Below, in pieces: positions 18,761 to 28,196 of a stretch of 64,000 nt of DNA (its first letter is position 1; each line of letters starts with the position of its first letter). The DNA is taken from assembly GCA_031761875.1 (NCBI GenBank), contig CP134492.1:2728001-2792000 (forward strand), read 5' to 3'. The DNA comes from Bacillaceae bacterium IKA-2. GTDB lineage: Bacteria; Bacillota; Bacilli; Bacillales; Anaerobacillaceae. The notes under the pieces are model-generated. The model was given only the letters and a program-made list of their open reading frames with translations, searched no databases and had not been told where the DNA came from. The position numbers and the translations under genes are program-made.

Positions 18761-20077
18761 TTAGCCCCCTTTACTAAATTCACTTAGTAATAAATCAACA
18801 GATTCATTAAATGTAACTTTTTCTTCTATAGCTTGCTTAATGAAATTTATGATAACCGGGTATGCTTGGATCGCTTCATCAATTTCTTTTGATGTACCGC
18901 GTTTATAAGCACCAATACTAATTAAATCTTCAGAGTCAGTGTAAATAGCTAATAATTGTCGCAATCGGTCTGCAGCTGAGCGATGATTAGGATCAACAAT
19001 ATCATTCATAACACGACTGATGCTGCTTAATGGATTTATTGCAGGGAACTGACCTTTGTTTGCTAACTTCCGATCGAGGACTAAATGTCCGTCCAAAATC
19101 CCTCGTACAGCATCCGCGATTGGTTCATTCATGTCGTCTCCATCAACTAAAACTGTATAAAAGGCCGTAATCGAACCATGCTCATTTGTCCCTGAGCGTT
19201 CAAGTAATTTTGGTAAGTACGCAAAAACACTTGGTGGATAACCTTTTGTTGTTGGAGGTTCTCCAATAGCTAAGCCAATTTCTCTTTGGGCCATAGCAAA
19301 TCGTGTAACAGAATCCATCATTAACGTAACATTTAAGCCTTGATTACGATAATACTCTGCAATCGCAGTGGCAGTCATCGCTCCTTTAATTCTCATCAAG
19401 GCCGGTTGGTCAGATGTTGCAACGACAACCACTGTTTTACTTAGTCCATCTTCACCAAGATCTCTTTCAATGAAATCTCGAACTTCCCTACCACGTTCTC
19501 CAATTAAAGCGATAACATTGACATCAGCAGCAGAATTTTTAGCGATCATTGCCATTAGCGTACTTTTACCGACACCGCTACCTGCAAAAATTCCCAATCT
19601 TTGTCCTTTACCAACCGTAAATAAACTATCTATTGCCCGGACACCTAAGCTTAGCGGTTCATGAATCCTCGGTCTTGCCAGTGGATTCGGAGGTTGATTA
19701 TCTGTTGGAAATGGTGTTAATCCTTTAGGGAGTTCTTTTCCACTTAATGGTTGTCCAAGCCCATCAACAACCTGTCCAATAAGAGCTGAACCTACTTTTA
19801 CTTGAAGCGGCTTTTTAGTTGCTTCGACAAGACTTCCTGGGCTTATGTCGTGAATAGTTGTAAATGGCATGAGTAGAACAGTCTCATCACGGAAACCAAC
19901 CACTTCAGCCATAACTTTACGTTGTCGTCCTTTGCCAATAATTATATAACAAAGTTCACCAATAGAGACTTGGGGTCCTTTTGATTCAATCGTAAGACCA
20001 ACTACTCTTGTCACCTTACCGTAACTTTTAAAAGAATTAATTGTAGGAATTTCACTAATTAAATTAGCTACCTTCAT
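18761..20077 (-). CDS. fliI: Flagellum-specific export ATPase FliI
   Basis: FliI is the F1-beta-like ATPase that energises export. Walker A GIFAGSGVGKST is near residues 163-173, the family motif GERGREVRDF follows, and Walker B is VTLMMDSVTRFA. Several ATG/TTG codons (20077, 20083, 20086) are in frame after AAGGAG; spacing favours 20077, giving 438 residues. It overlaps the fliH end. Confidence 0.96.
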   Translation of the reverse strand: MKVANLISEIPTINSFKSYGKVTRVVGLTIESKGPQVSIGELCYIIIGKGRQRKVMAEVVGFRDETVLLMPFTTIHDISPGSLVEATKKPLQVKVGSALIGQVVDGLGQPLSGKELPKGLTPFPTDNQPPNPLARPRIHEPLSLGVRAIDSLFTVGKGQRLGIFAGSGVGKSTLMAMIAKNSAADVNVIALIGERGREVRDFIERDLGEDGLSKTVVVVATSDQPALMRIKGAMTATAIAEYYRNQGLNVTLMMDSVTRFAMAQREIGLAIGEPPTTKGYPPSVFAYLPKLLERSGTNEHGSITAFYTVLVDGDDMNEPIADAVRGILDGHLVLDRKLANKGQFPAINPLSSISRVMNDIVDPNHRSAADRLRQLLAIYTDSEDLISIGAYKRGTSKEIDEAIQAYPVIINFIKQAIEEKVTFNESVDLLLSEFSKGG

Positions 20078-20864
20078 AACCATCAAACTCCTTAAGTTTT
20101 TCCAGTAAAGTATGCTTAATTTCTGTTAACTGACTATCTACTGATGCATCTATCTTTCCATATGGCGTTTCAATTGTGCAGCCATTTTCTTTGAGGTGGA
20201 CGTCTGGATATATGTATAAATTTTCACAATTTGGGAGCAATAGTCGCAGTTCTTCTTTATGTGATAACGTTGAATCATACCAATTAGGATGAATATACAA
20301 CTTTACATGTGATTGTTCTCTCACTTCATTAATCACTTCTTTAACAAGAGAAATCCAGTTATCGGATTTCTCAGCTACTTTATCAGCGATAATTTTTTCA
20401 GCTACTTTTAAGGCTAGTTCAACGATGATTGGTTCGGCTTCTTCTAAATGTTGAATATAATCATTTTTTGATGCAGTAACAACATTCATAGCGTCTTGAA
20501 TTAATGTTTCATATTCTTTTTGTCCTTGTTGAAGCCCCTGCTGAAAACCTTCATTATAACCGTTCTCTTGGGCCTGTTTATATAATTTCTCTGCGACCTG
20601 TTGACTATCCGAGATTTCCTCATCCATCTTTGCTTGAAACCGGTCGTATTCATCACTTGCTGCTCTTTTTATTTTATCAGCTTCTTCAATTGCTGTTTGT
20701 AGCTTATCCTCTGCTATTACGACCCTAGGTTCAATACTAGATTTCCCTTTACCAAACATAAGTTCTTCACCAGTCAGATGCTCTTGAATTACTTTCTTTA
20801 AGGAAATTGTCTTTTGTTCCTTTTCAAAGTTGTTAGCATAAAAAGATTTGATCACTCTAGACAA
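20064..20864 (-). CDS. fliH: Flagellar export ATPase regulator FliH
   Basis: FliH binds FliI and docks it on the export gate. The N-terminal half is charged and helical with a short glycine-repeat stretch (QENGYNEGFQQGLQQGQKEY, a family feature); the C-terminal domain resembles F1 delta subunit (VELALKVAEKIIADKV). The start is uncertain: TTG at 20864 lies 9 bases after GGAGGAG, while an ATG at 20873 lies almost on it. It overlaps fliG by 8 bases with the TTG start. Confidence 0.9.
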   Translation of the reverse strand: MSRVIKSFYANNFEKEQKTISLKKVIQEHLTGEELMFGKGKSSIEPRVVIAEDKLQTAIEEADKIKRAASDEYDRFQAKMDEEISDSQQVAEKLYKQAQENGYNEGFQQGLQQGQKEYETLIQDAMNVVTASKNDYIQHLEEAEPIIVELALKVAEKIIADKVAEKSDNWISLVKEVINEVREQSHVKLYIHPNWYDSTLSHKEELRLLLPNCENLYIYPDVHLKENGCTIETPYGKIDASVDSQLTEIKHTLLEKLKEFDGYEGS

Positions 20865-21870
20865 TAATATCATCTCCTCCGCCACGAGCGATGACGATCT
20901 CACCAGCTTCTTCTAAACGGCGAATTACTGCAACGATTCTTGATTGGGCTTCTTCAACATCTCGTAAGCGGACAGGTCCCATAAATTCCATTTCATCTTT
21001 AAATGTCTCCACCATACGCTGTGACATGTTTGTAAAGACAACATCCTTTACTTCGTCATTGGCAACCTTAAGGGCGAGTTGTAAGTCCTCATTTTCAATA
21101 TCTCTAATAACTCGTTGAATTGACCGGTTATCTAGAGTAACAATGTCTTCAAATACAAACATTCGCTTTTTAATTTCTTCGGCAAGCTCAGGGTCTTGAA
21201 TTTCAAGAGCGTCTAAAATCGTTCGCTCCGTACTCCTATCAACACTATTCAATACTTCAACAACAGCTGCAATGCCACCAGCCTTCGTATAGTCTTGAGT
21301 GACTGTAGCGGAAAGTTTTCGTTCCAAAATATTTTCCACTTCATTAATTATTTCTGGAGATGTACTGTCCATTAATGCAATTCGTTTCGCAATATCTGCC
21401 TGCATTTCCTGTGGAAGCTCAGACAAAATTAGACCTGCCTGCACAGACTCTAAATAAGATAATATTAACGCGATTGTTTGCGGATGCTCATTTTGAATAA
21501 AATTCAAAATTTGTGCTGCATCAGCTTTTTTAGCAAAGTCAAATGGCTTAACCTGCAAAGTAGATGTCAGCCGATTGATAATTTCCATCGCTTGCTGGTC
21601 ACCAAGTGCTTTCTCTAAAACATTTTTTGCATAAGCAATACCACCTTGTGTGATATAGTCTTGTGCCATTGCTAGTTGGTGAAACTGCTCGATAATGTCC
21701 TCTTTCGTATATGTATCTACTCGACGAACGCTAGCAATCTCAAGTGTTAATTTATCAATTTCTTCCTCATTTAAATGTTTATATACTTGCGCTGAAACAT
21801 CTGGACCTAAGGAGATAAGAAGAATTGCGGCTTTTTCTTTTCCTGATAATTCTTTTTTTCTGCTAGCCAT
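20857..21870 (-). CDS. fliG: Flagellar motor switch protein FliG
   Basis: FliG is the C-ring subunit that contacts the stator. Three armadillo-type domains are recognisable: an N-terminal FliF-binding domain (LSGKEKAAILLISLG), the middle domain with the EHPQTIALILSYL (EHPQ) motif, and the C-terminal torque domain with FEDIVTLDNRSIQRVIRDI and GPVRLRDVEEAQ. Length 337 residues is usual. AAGGAGGAG precedes the ATG. Confidence 0.97.
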   Translation of the reverse strand: MASRKKELSGKEKAAILLISLGPDVSAQVYKHLNEEEIDKLTLEIASVRRVDTYTKEDIIEQFHQLAMAQDYITQGGIAYAKNVLEKALGDQQAMEIINRLTSTLQVKPFDFAKKADAAQILNFIQNEHPQTIALILSYLESVQAGLILSELPQEMQADIAKRIALMDSTSPEIINEVENILERKLSATVTQDYTKAGGIAAVVEVLNSVDRSTERTILDALEIQDPELAEEIKKRMFVFEDIVTLDNRSIQRVIRDIENEDLQLALKVANDEVKDVVFTNMSQRMVETFKDEMEFMGPVRLRDVEEAQSRIVAVIRRLEEAGEIVIARGGGDDIIV

Positions 21871-21881
21871 ACTTCTCCTCC

Positions 21882-23471
21882 TTAATCATCATCCGCTAGC
21901 CACGTCCGAACGAGTTTTGAAAATTCCTCCGGTTTATCTTTTGCCATTTTCTCTAATTGTCTGCGGCGGACCTTTTCTTCAGTCTCTTGTTCGTCATTAA
22001 TGTTTGGTATATCGAAACCAACAGCTTGCTCAACGCCAATTTCCTCTACCATTTCAACTTGCTTATTTTTACGTACTAGTAAAAAGATTAACAGAATAAT
22101 AAAAACAGATAACGCTACGACAACATAGTACCACATCGGAATCCCAGTTCCTAACTCATCATCAAAAACAATCTTTCCATTAAAACTTTGCGCTGAAACA
22201 AACACCTTTTCATCAATTTGTTCAGGTGTTAGGAGGTCTATTACTTCTTTTGATATACTCGTTCTAACAATCGTACTCAAAATTTGTGTGACATCATTTA
22301 TAAGCTCTGGAGGTAAAGAGTTAAAATCTTCTGGATCCGGTGGCTCGACCATTACTTGAATACCGATATCTCGAACTTGATAAGGACTTTCAACAATATC
22401 ACGTCGTATTCGATTGACATCGTTATTTATTCGTTCTTCGATTCGTTCGTAATCTCCAGCTCCCGCTCCCGCTATGCCTGGATATCCTGGAATGTCAGTT
22501 TCACCCGTGCCAGGAATCCCACCTGCTTGAAAATCTCCACCACTATATGTTTCGGTTATTTTTTCAATACTAACTGCTAAACCAGACATGTTTTCTACAT
22601 CCACAGGAGTCACTAATTCTTCAGCTCGATTTTCCTTGGTAAAGTCAATCTCCGTCGTCACCGATACAAGTACTTTATCTCTACCGACGATTGTACCTAA
22701 CATTTGTTGAACCTGCCGTTGCAAGTCACGCTCAATTTCTCGTTGAACTGAACGCTGTTGTTCGAAAGCTGTGAGCGTGGAATCAATAACATCACCATTT
22801 TTCAGCTCCAAAAACTCAAACATTTGGTTCATAACAACGATATTTTCAGTCGGTAAATTCGGGATACTTTTTGAAATGAGATGGTATAGAGCTCGGATTT
22901 GTTCTTGATCTAATCGATAACCTGGACTAATATTTAAAGTTACTGCAGCAGATGCTGTTTGTTCACTACTAGTGACCCAAATACTTTCCTCAGGTAGTGT
23001 GATCATTACTTGAGCCTGCTGAACTCCGTCAATACTGCGAATTAAGTTTGCTAGTTCCGTTTGCATAGCTGCCCGTTCCATGATGCTAAATTCATTGTCG
23101 GTCATACCGAATCCCATCCGGTCTTTAAAAGTAGAATAGTCAATTGTTCCACTATTTGGGATCCCTTCCGCCGCCAACTCAACTTTTAAACTATCAACTA
23201 ATTTTTCTGGAACGTGAATTTCTGTTCCGTTACTAGTGATTTCAGAGGGAATTCCTCTTGAGTCTAATTGTGCTTTAATTTCGCCTGTTTCTTGTAAAGG
23301 TAAATTTTTATACAACGGAACCATGGTTGTTCTTGAACCAAACGTTGAGACAACAATCAGAAGCACTATAAGCAGTAGGAAAGAACCGACAATAATCCCT
23401 TTTTGAACATTTGTTCGTTCGGTCCAATATGTAGTTAGTTTCTCTCTATATAACAATAATTTTTCGTTCAT
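21882..23471 (-). CDS. fliF: Flagellar MS-ring protein FliF
   Basis: FliF builds the membrane MS-ring and is the base of flagellar assembly. Two membrane segments flank a large extracytoplasmic part (about residues 25-45 and 435-460). The YscJ-type ring-building motifs include ERAAMQTELANLIRSIDGVQ and ARVHI-like QAQVMITLPEES. The C-terminus, which binds FliG, contains DKPEEFSKLVRTWLADD. Length 529 residues fits. Confidence 0.97.
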   Translation of the reverse strand: MNEKLLLYREKLTTYWTERTNVQKGIIVGSFLLLIVLLIVVSTFGSRTTMVPLYKNLPLQETGEIKAQLDSRGIPSEITSNGTEIHVPEKLVDSLKVELAAEGIPNSGTIDYSTFKDRMGFGMTDNEFSIMERAAMQTELANLIRSIDGVQQAQVMITLPEESIWVTSSEQTASAAVTLNISPGYRLDQEQIRALYHLISKSIPNLPTENIVVMNQMFEFLELKNGDVIDSTLTAFEQQRSVQREIERDLQRQVQQMLGTIVGRDKVLVSVTTEIDFTKENRAEELVTPVDVENMSGLAVSIEKITETYSGGDFQAGGIPGTGETDIPGYPGIAGAGAGDYERIEERINNDVNRIRRDIVESPYQVRDIGIQVMVEPPDPEDFNSLPPELINDVTQILSTIVRTSISKEVIDLLTPEQIDEKVFVSAQSFNGKIVFDDELGTGIPMWYYVVVALSVFIILLIFLLVRKNKQVEMVEEIGVEQAVGFDIPNINDEQETEEKVRRRQLEKMAKDKPEEFSKLVRTWLADDD

Positions 23472-23513
23472 GTTTTCCCCTACCTCTACTAACCCGCTCC
23501 GTCAACTCAACTA

Positions 23514-23825
23514 TTATACTTGCATTCTCATGACCTCTTGATAGGCCTCAACAATTTTGTTACGTACTTCCACAGTCGTTTGCAAGGTTATACTTGCTTT
23601 TTGAGCAGTAATCATAACTTCATGTAAGTCAATATTTTCTCCTCTCGCTAACTTTTCCGTTGCCTTTATTGACGAGAGTTGTGAATCATTCGCTGTATGT
23701 AACGCTTCATTAAGCATCATTTTAAAACTATCTTGTGCTTCTGCCGATGTAACTTTCTTTGCTGGTATTACTTGACCACCTTGAATATTCATTACGGAAT
23801 TCGGTCTAAATGATATAGGATCCAT
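23514..23825 (-). CDS. fliE: Flagellar hook-basal body protein FliE
   Basis: FliE joins the MS-ring to the rod. The 103-residue protein carries the family motifs SFKMMLNEAL and the C-terminal MITAQKASITLQTTVEVRNK followed by IVEAYQEVMRMQV. AGGAGGG precedes the ATG. It lies between flgC and fliF. Confidence 0.95.
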   Translation of the reverse strand: MDPISFRPNSVMNIQGGQVIPAKKVTSAEAQDSFKMMLNEALHTANDSQLSSIKATEKLARGENIDLHEVMITAQKASITLQTTVEVRNKIVEAYQEVMRMQV

Positions 23826-23838
23826 TTACGATACCCTC

Positions 23839-24294
23839 CTAGCCTCTACCAATTTCTAGAGCCTTCATTAACATATTTTTTGTTGCATTAAGAGTGGTAA
23901 CGTTTGCCTCATATGAACGAGTTGCACTCATCATATCAACCATTTCTTTTAGCGGATCGACGTTCGGCAAGCTAACATACCCTTCTTCATTTGCATCAGG
24001 ATGATCCGGTTGATAGGCCAGCTTAAATGGTGTTTGATCTTCGACAATCCGGGTAACTTTTACGCCATTACCTGCTTGATCAGATCGCCCCATCGCTTTA
24101 GATAAATATGATGAAAATTGATTTTCATTTGGCCGTATTTCAACCATTTTCCTTCGATAAGGTTCCCACTCACCATTAACAAGCCTTCCCCGAGTCGTAT
24201 CAACATTTGCCATATTTGAAGAAACAACATCCATTCTCAGCCGCTGTGCAGTGAGAGCTGAAGCTGTAGTATTAAAGCCATGAAACATTGACAC
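23839..24294 (-). CDS. flgC: Flagellar rod protein FlgC
   Basis: FlgC is a proximal rod subunit. The N-terminal motif ALTAQRLRMDVVSSNMANV and the C-terminal VDPLKEMVDMMSATRSYEAN are complete. The GTG at 24294 is 9 bases after GGAGG; the ATG two codons on is 15 bases away and less likely. Length 151 residues. Confidence 0.95.
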   Translation of the reverse strand: MSMFHGFNTTASALTAQRLRMDVVSSNMANVDTTRGRLVNGEWEPYRRKMVEIRPNENQFSSYLSKAMGRSDQAGNGVKVTRIVEDQTPFKLAYQPDHPDANEEGYVSLPNVDPLKEMVDMMSATRSYEANVTTLNATKNMLMKALEIGRG

Positions 24295-24299
24295 AGTTT

Positions 24300-24701
24300 T
24301 TAACCTCCTCTTACAACAGTATTAAGACTATTAAATCGCCCATTGACGCGTTCAATCATCGCGTTATAATAAATTTGATTTTTAGCCATTTCTGACATTT
24401 CATGTTCAATATCTACATTATTACCATTGTGGTTAAACATTGTGTTGTTACGTTTTACTACACTAGCCAAGGACGACGCTTGGTTAGTTCCAAATTCTAA
24501 GTGTCTATCATTTGTTCGATACGAATTAAGGCGTTGACCTTCAATAGCTTTAGTAAGCTGTTGTTTAAAAACCGTTTTTTGCGCTTTATAGTGTGGTGTG
24601 TCAATATTTGCAATATTTTGCGAAATTGTTTTTTGGCGTTGCGAAGCTGCATTTAGCGATTGCTCTATTAGCTGTTGGCTCGGATTTGAAAATAACTTCA
24701 T
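24300..24701 (-). CDS. flgB: Flagellar rod protein FlgB
   Basis: FlgB is a proximal rod subunit and the first gene of the fla/che operon. It shows the rod signature QRQKTISQNIANIDTPHYK and the C-terminal EMSEMAKNQIYYNAMIERV. Length 133 residues. CGGAGGGG precedes the ATG. A SigA-type promoter is visible about 80 bases upstream. Confidence 0.95.
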   Translation of the reverse strand: MKLFSNPSQQLIEQSLNAASQRQKTISQNIANIDTPHYKAQKTVFKQQLTKAIEGQRLNSYRTNDRHLEFGTNQASSLASVVKRNNTMFNHNGNNVDIEHEMSEMAKNQIYYNAMIERVNGRFNSLNTVVRGG

Positions 24702-24776
24702 GCTTCTTATCCCCTCCGATTATTGATAACTAATTTTCCATAATAGTACACAAAAAAATATATTATTCCTAGTCGT

Positions 24777-24805
24777 ATTGTATATAATATTATAAGAATT
24801 GTCTA
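24777..24805 (-). promoter_or_regulatory. Candidate SigA promoter of the fla/che operon
   Basis: On the minus strand TAGACA and TACAAT are separated by exactly 17 bases, each matching the SigA consensus at five of six positions. Transcription would start about 65 bases before flgB. I saw no clear SigD-type box (TAAA-N15-GCCGATAT) in the gap. Confidence 0.55.
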
Positions 24806-24970
24806 ACACTGTTTTATTATGTCTAATTTTAGATCATAAAGTCCTAAACAAAACCACGATAAAAGTAGCATTGCCGTTTGAAAACTAATATTTGTTTACC
24901 AACAAAAAAAAAGAAAAAAAGGCCTACATTTCATGCAATAACATATCAACTGCAACCAAAATTTCCATTA

Positions 24971-25031
24971 AGGCATTGCAAAAAAAATAAGAGATCGTCT
25001 TACTGATCAATTATTTTTTTTGGAGATACCT
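24971..25031. repeat. Family E 60 bp palindromic repeat downstream of codY
   Basis: Read on the minus strand it matches the copy at 36167-36226 along its whole length (TCTCC, A8, TAATTGATCAGTAAGACG, TTATT plus T-run, AATGCCT). The A-rich and T-rich arms pair around GATC/GATC, with AGGTAT/ATGCCT-like ends. Transcribed from codY it would form a hairpin containing a T-run and might act as terminator. Confidence 0.7.
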
Positions 25032-25103
25032 ATAGGTTACACTTAATTTGTTTAGCTGAAAATGCAGGACCTTTTTTTAAGACCCGGTTTCGATACTAAA
25101 ACT

Positions 25104-25883
25104 TTATTTGTTCTTAAGCTTTTCTAATTCCATTAGGAACTTATCATTTAAAACTTTAATAAAAGTTCCTTTCATTCCTAATGACCGCGATTCAATAACC
25201 CCAGCACTTTCAAGTTTACGTAATGCATTGACGATTACTGAGCGTGTAATCCCTACACGATCAGCAATCTTCGAAGCTACAAGTAAACCTTCGTTTCCAT
25301 CTAACTCTTCAAAAATATGTTCAACTGCTTCTAATTCACTATAAGAAAGCGATCCAACAGCCATTTGTACAACAGCTTTGCTACGAGCTTCATGCTCAAT
25401 TTCTACTGTTTTTTCATGTAAAATTTCCATTCCAACAACAGTAGCACCATATTCAGCTAAGATTAAATCATCATTATCAAAAGACCCTGTTAACCTAGAT
25501 AAAATTAATGTCCCAATTCTATTTCCGCCACCACTAATTGGAACAATTGTTGTTAAACCGCCATGGAATAGTTCTTTATTTTCAACAGGAAAAGCTGTAA
25601 ATTCACTATTATTATCAAGATTAGAAGAAGTTTCTGTTATTTTAAATAAGTTTGTAATATAGTCTTCAGGGAATTGACGATCTTCTAACATTTTTTTCAT
25701 TCTATCGTTTTCAATTTCCTGCTTTATCGCAAACCCTAATAGCTTACCGCGTCTACTCAGTATAAAAATATTTGCAGTTATTACATCTCGAAGAGTTTCA
25801 GCCATATCCTTAAAGTTTACTGGTTGACCAGCTGCTTTTTGAAGCATTTCATTAATCTTTCTTGTTTTTGTTAATAATTCCAT
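25104..25883 (-). CDS. codY: GTP- and branched-chain amino acid-sensing repressor CodY
   Basis: CodY represses many stationary-phase genes when GTP and branched-chain amino acids are plentiful. The N-terminal GAF domain (to about residue 155) and C-terminal winged helix ([19 protein letters not shown]) are intact. The ATG at 25883 follows TAGGAGG and gives [11 protein letters not shown] and 259 residues, the family length; an upstream in-frame extension lacks a ribosome site. It is downstream of hslU and a family C repeat. Confidence 0.97.
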   Translation of the reverse strand: MELLTKTRKINEMLQKAAGQPVNFKDMAETLRDVITANIFILSRRGKLLGFAIKQEIENDRMKKMLEDRQFPEDYITNLFKITETSSNLDNNSEFTAFPVENKELFHGGLTTIVPISGGGNRIGTLILSRLTGSFDNDDLILAEYGATVVGMEILHEKTVEIEHEARSKAVVQMAVGSLSYSELEAVEHIFEELDGNEGLLVASKIADRVGITRSVIVNALRKLESAGVIESRSLGMKGTFIKVLNDKFLMELEKLKNK

Positions 25884-25913
25884 TATAATCCTCCTACATA
25901 TATTCAAATTGAT

Positions 25914-26033
25914 GTAATGAATTTCATAATACTGATTCAGCGCCATGTCTATCTAAATCTAGGTAAGTCAAATCGTTCTCAATTAGATCAAGATTGATAT
26001 GGCTCATTTATAATATTATCAAATTCACCTTAC
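25914..26033. repeat. Family C MITE-like repeat between hslU and codY
   Basis: The ends are imperfect inverted repeats of about 38 bases: GTAATGAATTTCATAATA... on the left and, as reverse complement, GTAAGGTGAATTTGATAATA... on the right. The first 34 bases also match the left end of the copy at 27465 (AATGAATTTCATAAT, GATTCA, CGCCA). It fills the whole gap and touches the hslU stop. No ORF. Confidence 0.65.
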
Positions 26034-27433
26034 TATAAAATGTATTGACTTAAATCACGATTTTTAGCGATAGTTGCTAATTTCTGATCAACGTACTCAG
26101 GGGTTATCACAATTTTTTCTAAGGTAATATCAGATGCTTCAAATGAGAGATCTTCAAGTAGTTTTTCTAAAATAGTATGAAGTCTTCTTGCCCCAATATT
26201 TTCTGTATCGTCGTTTACTTCGGTGGCAATTTTTGCAATTCTCTGAATAGCTTCGTCAGAAAAAACCACTTCTATACCTTCTGTTGCAAGCAAAGCTTGA
26301 TATTGTTTAATCAATGCATTATTTGGTTCCACTAAAATTCTAACAAAATCATTAATTGTTAAATTAGCTAATTCTACACGGATCGGAAAGCGCCCCTGTA
26401 ATTCCGGAATTAAATCCGATGGTTTCGCTACATGGAAAGCACCCGCGGCGATAAATAAGACGTGATCTGTACTAACAGAGCCATACTTTGTAACAACGGT
26501 TGAACCTTCGACGATTGGTAAAATATCTCGCTGAACACCTTCTCGAGAAACATCTGCACTAGCCTGGTTCCCTTTCCCAACAACTTTGTCAATTTCATCG
26601 ATAAAAATAATCCCTAGTTGCTCAGCCCTATGAATTGCTTCCTGGGTTACTTCATCCATATCAATCAATTTTTGAGCCTCGCTATCAGTTAATACTTTAC
26701 GAGCTTCACGAACGGTAAGCTTTCGATTTTTCTTCTTTTTAGGCATTAGGTTACCCATCATATCTTGCATGTTCATACCCATTTGTTCCATACCAGAACC
26801 TTGGAACATATCCAAAAAGCCATTTGCTTGTTCTTCAACTTCAATTGTTAGGTAATGATCTTCAAGTTCTCCTAATGCAAGCAGACGTTCCATACGGTTC
26901 CTCTGTTCGTGAAGATCTTCTTCCTCGTTATTCTTAACTGGTTGTTGCTGTTCAGTTTGATTTTGACCACCAAAAATCATCTCGAAAGGGTTTTTATAAG
27001 ATTTTTCAGTTTTTTTAGAAGGCACTAACAGTTCGACAATGCGCTTATTAGCATTTTCTTTAGCTTTTCCCTTTACCTTCTTCATACGATCTTCTTTTAC
27101 AAGCCGAATGGATGTTTCAACGAGGTCACGAACCATTGATTCTACATCGCGTCCTACATAGCCAACTTCCGTAAACTTTGTTGCCTCAACCTTCACAAAT
27201 GGTGCCCCTACAAGTTTTGCAAGTCGGCGCGCAATTTCTGTTTTCCCAACTCCAGTTGGACCGATCATTAAAATGTTCTTTGGTGTTACTTCATCGCGAA
27301 GCTTCTCATCTAATTGACCACGCCGATAACGATTGCGAAGTGCGATTGCCACCGCTCGTTTCGCTTTTTCTTGACCAACGATATATTGATCTAATTTTTC
27401 TACTATTTGTCGAGGCGTTAAATGATTTTCCAT
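26033..27433 (-). CDS. hslU: HslU (ClpY) unfoldase ATPase of the HslUV protease
   Basis: HslU is the AAA+ ring that feeds unfolded proteins to HslV. Walker [10 protein letters not shown] is near residues 58-66, an I-domain with Gln- and Met-rich sequence spans about 110-240, Walker B is [10 protein letters not shown], and the C-terminus ends RDLSQYIL, the tail that inserts into HslV. Length 466 residues. It follows hslV after a 186-base gap filled by a family C repeat. Confidence 0.97.
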   Translation of the reverse strand: MENHLTPRQIVEKLDQYIVGQEKAKRAVAIALRNRYRRGQLDEKLRDEVTPKNILMIGPTGVGKTEIARRLAKLVGAPFVKVEATKFTEVGYVGRDVESMVRDLVETSIRLVKEDRMKKVKGKAKENANKRIVELLVPSKKTEKSYKNPFEMIFGGQNQTEQQQPVKNNEEEDLHEQRNRMERLLALGELEDHYLTIEVEEQANGFLDMFQGSGMEQMGMNMQDMMGNLMPKKKKNRKLTVREARKVLTDSEAQKLIDMDEVTQEAIHRAEQLGIIFIDEIDKVVGKGNQASADVSREGVQRDILPIVEGSTVVTKYGSVSTDHVLFIAAGAFHVAKPSDLIPELQGRFPIRVELANLTINDFVRILVEPNNALIKQYQALLATEGIEVVFSDEAIQRIAKIATEVNDDTENIGARRLHTILEKLLEDLSFEASDITLEKIVITPEYVDQKLATIAKNRDLSQYIL

Positions 27434-27464
27434 ACCATCGCTCCTCTTTTAAATGTTGAATGTT

Positions 27465-27607
27465 GAATGAATTTCATAATGCAGATTCACCGCCACTAGG
27501 ATACTGCATCTAGTTGAATTAAAACATTTTCAACTAGGGAGTTGAAATGAACCGTTTTCAACTTTGTTGCTTGATGTGGCTAGTTTTTGGTATTATGAAA
27601 TTCATTC
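27465..27607. repeat. Family C MITE-like repeat between hslV and hslU
   Basis: Sixteen bases, GAATGAATTTCATAAT, are perfectly repeated in inverted orientation at the two ends of a 143 bp segment. TGTT flanks both ends and may be a 4 bp target duplication. There is no ORF. Inside, a pair of GTTGAA/TTCAAC blocks gives further pairing. Confidence 0.75.
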
Positions 27608-27619
27608 TGTTACTTCAAT

Positions 27620-28165
27620 TTATAGTTCTTCTAAAACAATGTTATTGTTCGTGTAAACACAAATTTCTGCCGCAGTTTCAAGGGCTGCCATAGCAATGTC
27701 TTTTGCTTCAAGATGGTTAGCATGCTTTTTTAAAGCTCGGCCTGCCGCTAAAGCATAGTTTCCACCTGAGCCGATCGCTAAAATGCCATCATCCGGCTCA
27801 ATAACTTCACCAGTTCCCGAGACGAGATAAATATTTTCAGAATTAGCTACAATTAACATTGCTTCTAGTCTTCTAAGCACTTTATCACTTCGCCACTCTT
27901 TTGCCAATTCTACAGCTGCTCTTTGTAAATTTCCATTATACTCTTCTAATTTCGACTCGAATTTTTCAAACAATGTAAATGCATCAGCAACAGACCCAGC
28001 AAATCCAGCTAAAACTTTTCCATCATATATTTTACGAACTTTTCTGGCAGTATGTTTCATTACTACTGCTCCCCCAAAAGTCACTTGCCCATCTCCGCTC
28101 ATTGCACATTTACCATTATGATGGATAGCAAATATCGTTGTCGCATGGAAACCATGTTCAGCCAC
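27620..28165 (-). CDS. hslV: HslV (ClpQ) peptidase of the HslUV protease
   Basis: HslV is the proteasome-beta-like peptidase. The core has [40 protein letters not shown] and [16 protein letters not shown]. The start is a GTG 9 bases after GGGAGG, giving [10 protein letters not shown]. The canonical first threonine would therefore be Thr9, with eight residues before it, and no N-terminal serine (the nucleophile reported for the B. subtilis protein) is present. Length 181 residues. xerC is 31 bases upstream. Confidence 0.95.
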   Translation of the reverse strand: MAEHGFHATTIFAIHHNGKCAMSGDGQVTFGGAVVMKHTARKVRKIYDGKVLAGFAGSVADAFTLFEKFESKLEEYNGNLQRAAVELAKEWRSDKVLRRLEAMLIVANSENIYLVSGTGEVIEPDDGILAIGSGGNYALAAGRALKKHANHLEAKDIAMAALETAAEICVYTNNNIVLEEL

Positions 28166-28196
28166 TAAGAATTCCCTCCCTTGCTAACTTTCCTTA

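Larger units (their letters stand above)
24702..25103. other. codY-flgB intergenic region (402 bases)
   Basis: The gap separates the codY operon from the fla/che operon. It holds the family E palindrome (24971-25031), several A/T-rich runs, and the candidate flgB promoter. No ORF of note is present. Confidence 0.7.
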
